A stretch of DNA of 64,000 nt from Bog-950 sp964615305 (GTDB lineage: Bacteria > Bacteroidota > Bacteroidia > Chitinophagales > LD1). Below the pieces are notes generated by a model. The model was given only the letters and a program-made list of their open reading frames with translations, searched no databases and had not been told where the DNA came from. Each line of letters starts with the position of its first letter. Positions within the stretch are counted from its first letter, which is position 1. The translations under genes and the position numbers were made by a program. The stretch is from NCBI GenBank assembly GCA_964615305.1, contig CAZTNA010000008.1, positions 62,001 to 126,000 on the forward strand, read 5' to 3'. Positions 43,134 to 52,000 of the stretch are shown here, in pieces.

Positions 43134-46100
43134 ATGGGTGCATGTTTTACGCTTAAACGGCTATTGCCGTTATTGTTGCTTTTGTTTTTAGCTGTCGATG
43201 CTTTTTCGCAGGCAGAAGTGATAAATGCCGCAGGCACCTACTGGCGTCTGCGAGGTAACAGCAGCACAGATACATCAACACATTTTATGGGTACTCTCGA
43301 TGCCGCATATATGACTATACGCACCAACAACGTGCGCAGAATGACCTTTGATATTTCGGGCAGAGTGGGCATAGGCACCACCACCCCCCAGGGAACTCTC
43401 GAAACAGTAGGTAAGGCAGACGGCAATCTGGTTATGGCCATTACCAATTATGGCAACCCCACCGAACTTTGGTTCAAGCGTGCACAAGGCAACATTGGCG
43501 CGCCAACCATCATAGGCAGCAGTGGATCTATAGGCAGAATAGATGCCCGCGGTTATGACGGCAGTGCGTTTCAAAATGCTGCACGCATAGAATTTGTAGT
43601 GGACTCCAATTCAGGCAGCGGCAACATGCCCGGCCGAATTGTTTTTTCAACCAACCCCCCGTTTGTTACCGGAACACCCACCGAACGGATGCGCATAAAC
43701 CGAAACGGATTAGTGGGCGTTAATACCACTGCCCCCGCTACACGTTTAGATATTAATGGCGATTTAGCACTTCGTCAAACAACTCTAACTCTTGTAAATG
43801 GCTCCAACGACAACGTAAATATTTCTCCATTCCCGGCCGGCAATTCGTATTACCGTATTACAGGACCCACCGCTGCTTTTAGCTTAACAGGCTTAACTGC
43901 CGGTGCCGATGGCAGAATTGTAATTCTTCAAAATGCCACCACACAAACACTAACGGTAAAAGACCAAACTACATCATCAGTTTCAAACAGAATAATGACC
44001 GGTGGTGGTGATTTAGTAGTAGGCGACAGCGGCACCGTTACACTTATTTACAGCACAACCGATAACCGCTGGCAGGTGCAGGCATTTACCAACGCAGCCT
44101 TAACCAATACTACCGTTAGCAACAGTTGGCTCATAAACGGCAACAGTGGCACAACAGCCGGAACCAATTTTGTAGGAACCACCGATGCACAGGATTTGGT
44201 TTTGAAAAGATTTAATGTAGAAGGAATTCGTTTAACAACCGGTGGAGCGCTTTGGGCTACAGGCAACACCGGTACGGGTGTTACACCCACTGCCGGTGCA
44301 GGAACGCGCATGATGTGGATACCGGCCAAAGGAGCTTTTCGCGCAGGCGATGTTACAGGTACGCAGTGGGATGACGCCAACATAGGAAGCTATTCTGCTG
44401 TGTTTGGAAGAAACAATCAGGCAACAGGTACGCATACTCTGGTAAGTGGAAACGGAAATAATGCAGCGGGAAATTTCTCTGTTGTGTTTAACAATACAGC
44501 AAGTTCTACAGCTGCAGCTACCACTTCAATAGCCGGAGGTTTTCAATCTCAAACACAAGCTAACTTGAGTGTGGCTATTGGTTGGGCAGATACTGCAAAA
44601 GGAGTGGCATCTGTGGCTTTAGGTGGATTCAGTAACGAGGCGCAAGCAGATAACTCATTCAGTACAGGTAATAATAATTTATCATCAGGTACTCAAGCCG
44701 CAACGTTTGGCAGTGGCAACACGGCCAGCGGATCAAACTCCTTTGCTACTGGCAACAATAACAACGTAAGTGGACAGAATTCGTTTGTAACAGGCAACGG
44801 AAACACTGTAACTGCTACGCATGCACTTGTAAGTGGAAACGGAAACAACGCAGCAGGAAATTTTTCTGTTGTGCTGAATAATACAGCTAGCACTACTGCA
44901 GTAGCTACTACTTCAATAGCAGGGGGCTTTCAAAGTCAGGTTCAAAGTAATTTGGGTTTAGCTATAGGTTGGGGTGATACCACTTCGGGAGTAACTGCCG
45001 AAGCTTTCGGTCGTGGCAACTATGCCCGCTCTTTTGCCGAGTTTTCAGTCGGCATTTTCGGAACTGATTATGTAGCTGCTAATGCAAGCGGACACAACAC
45101 CGCTGACCGTGCATTTAACGTAGGTATAGGCACAGCCGCCAACGCACGTGCCGATGCCTTCACCGTTTTAAAAGGTGGCAATGTGCGCGTTAGTGGAATC
45201 GCCACAGGCGGTACATTTATTACAACGCCTTCTGCAGTTACAGATAAAATAATGTTTGCCGATGCACTTGGCGATTTACGCGCTATGACAGCGGGCACAA
45301 CAGGACAAGTGCTTACTTATACTGCGAGCGGACCGGCTTGGGCGGCTGCTTCTACAGGAAACGATTGGGCATTACTCGGTAACTCGGGCACAACAGCCGG
45401 AACCAATTTTGTAGGAACCACCGATGCGCAGGATTTGGTTTTTAAAAGATCTTCTGTAGAAGGAATTCGTTTGACAACCGGAGGAGCATTGTGGGGAAGC
45501 GGCAATACAGGCACTGGTGTTACACCTACCAGCGGTGCCGGCACTCGTATGATGTGGATTCCTGCCAAGGCCGCATTCCGAGCTGGAATTGTAAGTGGCA
45601 CACAATGGGATGATGCCAACGTAGGCGTTAATTCAGCAGTGTTCGGTCAAAACAACACTGCCAGCGGCACTAACACATTTGTAGCTGGTAATGGTAACAC
45701 AGCAGCTGGTAATTATTCTACAGTTCTCAACCAGTTTAACCGCACTACCTCAGCAGGTTCTTATGCAATAGCAGGTGGCTATGAATCGAGTGTGGAAGCC
45801 ATGTTGGCTTATGCTATCGGTTGGGCAGATACAGCTAAAGGAGTTTCTGCAGTAGCTATTGGCGGATGGAACAATAGTGCTGATGCTGAAAACTCATTTG
45901 CTACGGGATATAGCAATACAGCTACCGGAAATCAGTCAGCTATTTTTGGAGATAACGGACGAGTGAGTGGAGGTAGCGCCTTGGTTACCGGTTCTGCAAA
46001 CAACGTAAGTGCTAACTACTCTATAGCGGGTGGTTCGGGAAACATTGTAAGTGGTTCGAGAACTCTTACAATGGGAGAAAACAATACCGTAAGTTCTACA

Positions 46101-48959
46101 CGCAGCATGGTGAGTGGAATAAACAACAACATAGCGGGTGAAAACAATATTGTAAGTGGAGTGCAAAACTACATTGCTCCCGGGTATGGTCACGCTATAG
46201 TTGTGGGTTATCAGGACTCTTTGAGTGGATCGGCATCAGCTGTGTTTGGCTTTCTGAATAAAACAACTGCATTTACCAATTTTGCAGCCGGTGACAGAAA
46301 TTTAGTTACAGGGCAAACCGCCTCTGCTTTTGGGTATCAAAACGTGGCATCGGGTACTAATTCGTTTGTCACAGGCCAGCAGGATACCACAGCGGGAGAC
46401 CTGTCATCTGTGTTTGGAACCGGTAACCGCGCTTCCTCTTTCAATGAAATGGTAGTAGGTATGTATGCCACCCGTTATACAGCGGCTTCAACTTCTGCAC
46501 ACAACACAACAGACAGGGTATTTAATGTAGGTATTGGTACTGCAGCCAATGCACGTGCCGATGCGTTTACGATTATTAAAGGCGGAAATGTTCGTGTAGC
46601 TGGTTTAGCTACAGGCGGTGCCTTCATTACAATACCATCAGCTGTTACAGATAAAATAATGTTTGCTGATGCTCTTGGTGATTTACGCGCAATGACGGGA
46701 GGGTCAACAGGTAATGTGCTTACTTATACTGCGAGCGGACCTGCTTGGAACACATTAACCGACAACACTGACTGGAACCTTACCGGCAACAGCGGCACAG
46801 TAGATGGCACCAATTTTATAGGCACTACCGATAATGTTCCTTTTACCATCCGCACCAATAACCAGCAGAGCGGACGGGTTGACCCACTGCTCAGTAATAC
46901 GTTTTTGGGCTATTGGGCGGGCAGAGATTTTAGCACAGGCACGCAAAACGTGGCGGTTGGAACCAATGCTTTGTTGAAAAATATAACCGGAAGGAACAAC
47001 ACCGCACTAGGCAACTCGGCATTAGAAAATAATATGGGTGGATTAGAGAATACTGCTGTGGGATCAAACGCTATGCAAAACAATGAGAGTTCAAAAAACG
47101 TAGCGGTTGGTGTGTCGGCATTAGCCGGCAACAACACAGGTGATGAAAATGTGGCTGTTGGACATTCAGCACTCTTCACCAATACTACCGGTTATACCAA
47201 TGTAGCGATTGGTTCTAGAGCGCTATACAATAACACAACCGGATTGGCCAACTTAGCAGCGGGGCATTTCTCTTTGTCAGCTAATACCACAGGGGCTTTT
47301 AATGTGGCCTTAGGATTGGCAAGCATGCTAAAAAATACAACAGGTGGAGTAAATGTTGCTATTGGTGAGCAGTCTTTATTCGAAAACACAATCGGAAATC
47401 AGAATGTTGCTGTTGGTGACCAAGCATTGCAAAACAATGTGGCTGGCAGCGGTAGCGTTGCGATCGGTTATTTTGCAATGAAAAATACAAACAACACTAC
47501 TTCAGCATTTATTACTAACAATGTGGCCGTTGGAGCTAACGCATTATGTGGAAACCTTCCTCCAGCTACAAATACCGGAGTAAAAAATGTAGCAATCGGA
47601 AGTTCAGTTCTGCGTAATAATAGCTCAGGAAACGATAACACAGCCTTAGGCAACGAATCACTTTTTAGCAACAGCACAGGTAATGCTAATACAGCTATTG
47701 GTTCTTCGGCTTTGTATTCAAATGTTTCCGGGAGCGATTTGGTGGCTATAGGCGATTCTGCACTTGTAAGCCAAAACGGAGGTGCGGGAAGAAACACTGC
47801 TGTAGGCAGCAGTTCCCTTTGGCAAAATACTACCGGGCAGCAAAACACAGCAGTAGGCCGTGCAGCCATAGCAGGAAATACCACCGGCTGGAACAATGCT
47901 GCAGTTGGCTATTTGTCATTGCACAGATATGTAGGTGATAATAACGCTGCCTTCGGTTCGCAATCGCTGCGCGAAAATCTGTCGGGCAATTTCAATACTG
48001 CGGTTGGTACATTCGGATTAGTGAACACTACCGGTGGAAGCAATACAGCAGTAGGATACACAGCGGGGAGCACTAATGTAACAGGAACTAAAAATTCTTT
48101 TTTCGGTGAAAGTGCTAACCCCACCACTAATGCGCTTACCAACGCAACAGCTATTGGCGCAAATGCATTGGTGGGTCAAAGCAACACAGTGGTATTGGGA
48201 AGTATTAACGGAATAAACTCAGCTACTTCATCAGTACGTGTAGGTATAGGCACCACTACCCCCGCCACTAAACTTACCATATATGACCCTGACAATGTTA
48301 ACGTAACCCTGCGTATAGCCAGCGTAAGCACCGCTTATGAACCTGCTGTTGAACTCATGCGCACAGGCGCAGGAGGAGAATGGAAAATAAGAACTAACAC
48401 CACCGGTCAATTAGCTTTCTCCCGCAGCCCTGATGATTTTGCTACTAACGTTGACTACTACGAAATGACAGCCGCATCATATCGCCCTGTTATCGATGGT
48501 AACAACTCATTGGGTGAAGCAGGCGCACGCTGGAGCACCGTTTATGCTACAGTTGGCGCTATCAACACATCCGACATACGCGATAAAGAAAACATTGCTC
48601 CACTCAATTACGGTGTTAATGAAATCATGAAACTCAATCCGGTAACATTTAGCTGGAAAGACAATCCGCAATGGGGAAGAAAAATTGGTTTCATAGCGCA
48701 GGAAGTACAACCGGTATTGAGGGAAGTGGTGCAAGTGGGCAATCTGAAAACAAAAGCCGCCACTACAAGTAATATGGAAGACGTTGAACAAAAAGAAACC
48801 AATAAACTTGGCATCTACTATTCAGATATTATTCCTGTAACGGTGAAAGCTATACAGGAGCAACAACAAATGCTTGATGCAGTAAAAAAGGAGAATGCTG
48901 ACTTGAAAATTCAATTGCAATTGCTCAAGGAGCAATTCGATGCTTTTCAGAAAAAGTAG
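43134..48959 (+). CDS. giant fibre-like protein with YadA-type repeats and C-terminal S74 chaperone (1941 aa)
   Basis: Signal peptide (to AFSQ, residue 26). Residues about 27-90 are a module shared almost unchanged with the next gene (WRLRGNS, TIRTNNVRRMTFD, GRVGIGTTTP). Then come two long repeats of a 413-470-residue unit. Each opens with GNSGTTAGTNFVGTTDAQDL, has 14-residue YadA-head-type turns (SGNGNNAAGNFS, SGTNSFVTGQ) and closes with NVGIGTAANARADAF. After a third GNSGT linker come about twenty 22-24-residue repeats of the type NTAVGSSALxxNTTG (about 1240-1650). The C-terminus is a peptidase S74 intramolecular chaperone with Ser1813 and Lys1818 (SDIRDK) and GFIAQEVQPVL, ending in a coiled coil. 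Likely a trimeric surface or tail-fibre-like adhesin whose chaperone cuts itself off. No trimeric-autotransporter barrel and no type IX sorting domain. Confidence 0.88.
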   Translation: MGACFTLKRLLPLLLLLFLAVDAFSQAEVINAAGTYWRLRGNSSTDTSTHFMGTLDAAYMTIRTNNVRRMTFDISGRVGIGTTTPQGTLETVGKADGNLVMAITNYGNPTELWFKRAQGNIGAPTIIGSSGSIGRIDARGYDGSAFQNAARIEFVVDSNSGSGNMPGRIVFSTNPPFVTGTPTERMRINRNGLVGVNTTAPATRLDINGDLALRQTTLTLVNGSNDNVNISPFPAGNSYYRITGPTAAFSLTGLTAGADGRIVILQNATTQTLTVKDQTTSSVSNRIMTGGGDLVVGDSGTVTLIYSTTDNRWQVQAFTNAALTNTTVSNSWLINGNSGTTAGTNFVGTTDAQDLVLKRFNVEGIRLTTGGALWATGNTGTGVTPTAGAGTRMMWIPAKGAFRAGDVTGTQWDDANIGSYSAVFGRNNQATGTHTLVSGNGNNAAGNFSVVFNNTASSTAAATTSIAGGFQSQTQANLSVAIGWADTAKGVASVALGGFSNEAQADNSFSTGNNNLSSGTQAATFGSGNTASGSNSFATGNNNNVSGQNSFVTGNGNTVTATHALVSGNGNNAAGNFSVVLNNTASTTAVATTSIAGGFQSQVQSNLGLAIGWGDTTSGVTAEAFGRGNYARSFAEFSVGIFGTDYVAANASGHNTADRAFNVGIGTAANARADAFTVLKGGNVRVSGIATGGTFITTPSAVTDKIMFADALGDLRAMTAGTTGQVLTYTASGPAWAAASTGNDWALLGNSGTTAGTNFVGTTDAQDLVFKRSSVEGIRLTTGGALWGSGNTGTGVTPTSGAGTRMMWIPAKAAFRAGIVSGTQWDDANVGVNSAVFGQNNTASGTNTFVAGNGNTAAGNYSTVLNQFNRTTSAGSYAIAGGYESSVEAMLAYAIGWADTAKGVSAVAIGGWNNSADAENSFATGYSNTATGNQSAIFGDNGRVSGGSALVTGSANNVSANYSIAGGSGNIVSGSRTLTMGENNTVSSTRSMVSGINNNIAGENNIVSGVQNYIAPGYGHAIVVGYQDSLSGSASAVFGFLNKTTAFTNFAAGDRNLVTGQTASAFGYQNVASGTNSFVTGQQDTTAGDLSSVFGTGNRASSFNEMVVGMYATRYTAASTSAHNTTDRVFNVGIGTAANARADAFTIIKGGNVRVAGLATGGAFITIPSAVTDKIMFADALGDLRAMTGGSTGNVLTYTASGPAWNTLTDNTDWNLTGNSGTVDGTNFIGTTDNVPFTIRTNNQQSGRVDPLLSNTFLGYWAGRDFSTGTQNVAVGTNALLKNITGRNNTALGNSALENNMGGLENTAVGSNAMQNNESSKNVAVGVSALAGNNTGDENVAVGHSALFTNTTGYTNVAIGSRALYNNTTGLANLAAGHFSLSANTTGAFNVALGLASMLKNTTGGVNVAIGEQSLFENTIGNQNVAVGDQALQNNVAGSGSVAIGYFAMKNTNNTTSAFITNNVAVGANALCGNLPPATNTGVKNVAIGSSVLRNNSSGNDNTALGNESLFSNSTGNANTAIGSSALYSNVSGSDLVAIGDSALVSQNGGAGRNTAVGSSSLWQNTTGQQNTAVGRAAIAGNTTGWNNAAVGYLSLHRYVGDNNAAFGSQSLRENLSGNFNTAVGTFGLVNTTGGSNTAVGYTAGSTNVTGTKNSFFGESANPTTNALTNATAIGANALVGQSNTVVLGSINGINSATSSVRVGIGTTTPATKLTIYDPDNVNVTLRIASVSTAYEPAVELMRTGAGGEWKIRTNTTGQLAFSRSPDDFATNVDYYEMTAASYRPVIDGNNSLGEAGARWSTVYATVGAINTSDIRDKENIAPLNYGVNEIMKLNPVTFSWKDNPQWGRKIGFIAQEVQPVLREVVQVGNLKTKAATTSNMEDVEQKETNKLGIYYSDIIPVTVKAIQEQQQMLDAVKKENADLKIQLQLLKEQFDAFQKK
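44145..46790 (+). repeat. tandem duplication of a large module within the first fibre gene
   Basis: The segment starting at 44145 recurs at 45384 (1239 bases later) with near identity at the nucleotide level over its first 150 or so bases. A third opening occurs at 46791 (1407 bases later). Each unit ends with the same GGNVRV...AVTDKIMFADALGDLRAM segment. This is an in-frame module duplication, the second unit being about 56 codons longer. Confidence 0.8.
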
Positions 48960-49099
48960 ATTCAGGTAACTATATCTTCTTGCGTAGTGTTTTTCCTGCA
49001 AACAACCGGGCTCATTACGTTTCGTTCTCTTGTTTATTCCGGTAAAACCGCATACCTCTTATTATTCTATATTAGCAGAGCACACTAAATTATTGTTGT

Positions 49100-52000
49100 A
49101 TGAGATACGCATTGTCCATCAGGCAACTGCTGTTGCTTTTGCTTGTTTTGTTATCTGCTCAGTTGGTTTACTCACAGGCAGAAGTAATAAACGCTGTCGG
49201 CACCTACTGGCGTCTTCGCGGCAACAGCAATACCGATACAGCTACACATTTTTTGGGCACGCTCGATGCCGCGTATATGACCATACGCACCAACAATGTG
49301 CGCAGAATGACCTTCGACACATCCGGTCGTGTGGGTATAGGAACTATTACGCCTACTCAGCGTTTACACATTGCCGGACTTACTTCAGGCTTCCGTTATG
49401 AAGGCGTTTCCACGGGCGGAGCATTTATCACAGCGCCAACAGCCACTACCGATAAGCTATTGTTTGCCGATGCTGGTGGCAATGTAAGAGCTATTGTCAA
49501 TGGTACAGCAGGGCAAGTGCTCACTGCTACAGCAGCAGGCCCTGCATGGAGTAGTTCAACTTCCAACGATTGGGCATTGCTTGGTAATAGCGGCACCAAC
49601 CCTTCAACAAATTTTGTAGGCACTACCGATGCCAGCGATTTAGCATTCAGAGTTGACAACGAACAAGCGGGCTACCTTGAAATAGGAACTGCCGGTAATA
49701 CATTACTAGGTCATCGTGCGGGATTCAACTTAGGCGGCAATACTGAAAACACCATGATAGGAAACTATGCCGGTGAACTAACCACTTCGTTTTACAATGT
49801 GTTGGTAGGTAACCGCGCAGGACAATTGCTTACTAGTGGACAAGGAAACACAAACATTGGATACCGAAGCAACAGCAACTCGAACAATCCTGAATTTACC
49901 ACAACTCTTGGTTACGAAGCAGGAAGAAACAATGCTGCCGACAATGTAACTTTTGTTGGCACAGAGGCAGGAAGAGAAAACAGTACATTTATCAATAACA
50001 CTTACTTCGGTTATCGTGCAGGCCGTAATGTAGATGGCAATGGCAACGCTGCATTTGGCGATTCGGTTTTGGTAAACACTAATTCTCCTTCGCATAACAA
50101 TTCAGCATTTGGCAGTAAAGCGTTATCACAACACACCTCCGGCAACGATAATGCTGTGTTTGGCGGGCACGCAGGCGAATACTTAGATGGCTCCGGCAAT
50201 GCTCTGTTTGGCGCTAAAGCGGCTCAGGGCTGGGGTAACAGTACCAACAACTCAGTTTATGGTTTCGAGGCGGGTGGATTTTATTATGGCAATACTGTTA
50301 CTGCTACGTCATTATTCGGTTATCGCGCGGGCTATTCCAACAACCAGGTAAATGGCATGTCGGCATTTGGTGCACAAGCTGGTGAAAACAACGATGTAGG
50401 AAAATTCAATTCATACTTTGGGTTCCGTTCAGGCAGCAAAAATCAATCAGGTGAAGACAATGCTTTCTTTGGTGATTCTGCTGGTGTTGAAATGGGTCGT
50501 AACGACCAGTTTTCAGAAAGCCGCAATTCATTTTTTGGTGCAAAAGCCGGTAGAGATATTTATCTGGGTGCCGACAATACCATGTTGGGTTACAACCTTG
50601 GCAGAATTTATGAAGGAAGCAGAAACACTTACACAGGTTCCGAAGCCGCCAGCAATATGACCGGTCCCCTAATTGTAAACGATGTAACAGCTATTGGTTA
50701 CCGTGCCGGTTATGACAATATAGCCAACGAAAACGTGTATGTGGGTTCTAAAGCAGGTTTGGCTAACAATGCAGCCGTAAACAACGTGATGGTAGGTTTT
50801 GAAGCCGGTGAAAACAGCAAAGGCAGAGATAATGCTTTCATTGGTTACCATGCCGGAAATGCATACAACGGCAACATGAATGACGGCCAAAATGTTTTTG
50901 TAGGTAGCGAAGCAGGAGCAGAGGTAATGTCCGGCACCGACAATACTGCAGTGGGCTACCGCGCGCTTTCAAGTAGTATTAATTACGGTTCACAATCATC
51001 GCGCATTACAGCCGTTGGTTCGCAGGCAGGGCAAGAGTCAGACAATTCATCGAACTCGGTTTTTGTTGGTTACCAAAGTGGTTTCAGCAACCTTGGAGGA
51101 GATAACAACACAGCAGTAGGCTACCAAAGCGGAAACAACACAACCGCCAGCAGCAATAACACACTTGTTGGCTATCTGGCCGGATTAGATGCCGGTTCCA
51201 GCACCGATAACGTGGTAATAGGTGCAAACGCAATACTTGATTTATCTGGTTCAAGTGAGAACGTGTTTATTGGTGCCAACCTACCTTCAGCCTTTAGCCT
51301 TGCCAGCAAAAATGTGATGATTGGTGAAGGAATCGGCAATGCCGAAGGTGTAGGCGTAACACTGGTAGGCAACGCTGCTAATGCTCCAACTTTGGTCAAT
51401 GCCACAGCCATCGGTTACCAAAGTATAGTAGGGCAAGATAACAGTTTAGTGTTGGGTTCTATTGCGGGCAATAATGGTGCTTTGAACTATACCGATGTTG
51501 GCATAGGCACACCTGCACCGGCACAAGCCCTGCACATAGCCGACATGAACCGAACTATACGTATAGAAGGCGTTTCGCTAGGTGGCGGTTTTGAGCTCGC
51601 CCCCTCGTTTGGTGGACACAGACTATTATATGCCGATGTAGACGGAGATGTGCATGCTATGCCAATAGGAAATGATGGTGATGTGCTTACCTTTACGATG
51701 GCCAGCGGGCCGGTATGGAATGCACTAAACAACAGTGCCGACTGGGCACTTACCGGAAACAGCGGCACCGTTGATGGAACAAATTTTATAGGCACTACTG
51801 ATGCTGCTCCACTTAATTTCAGAATAAGAAATGTAGCATCAGGCAGAGTTGACTCTACGCTTAGTTCAACATTTTTAGGATTCAGAACAGGAGTAGTAAA
51901 CACAGGGCCAAACAATACGTTAATTGGACGTGAGGCAGGCTTGGTGAACACCAGCGGGCAGTTAAATACTTTTATCGGGGCTGCTGCGGGCGCTGCTAAC

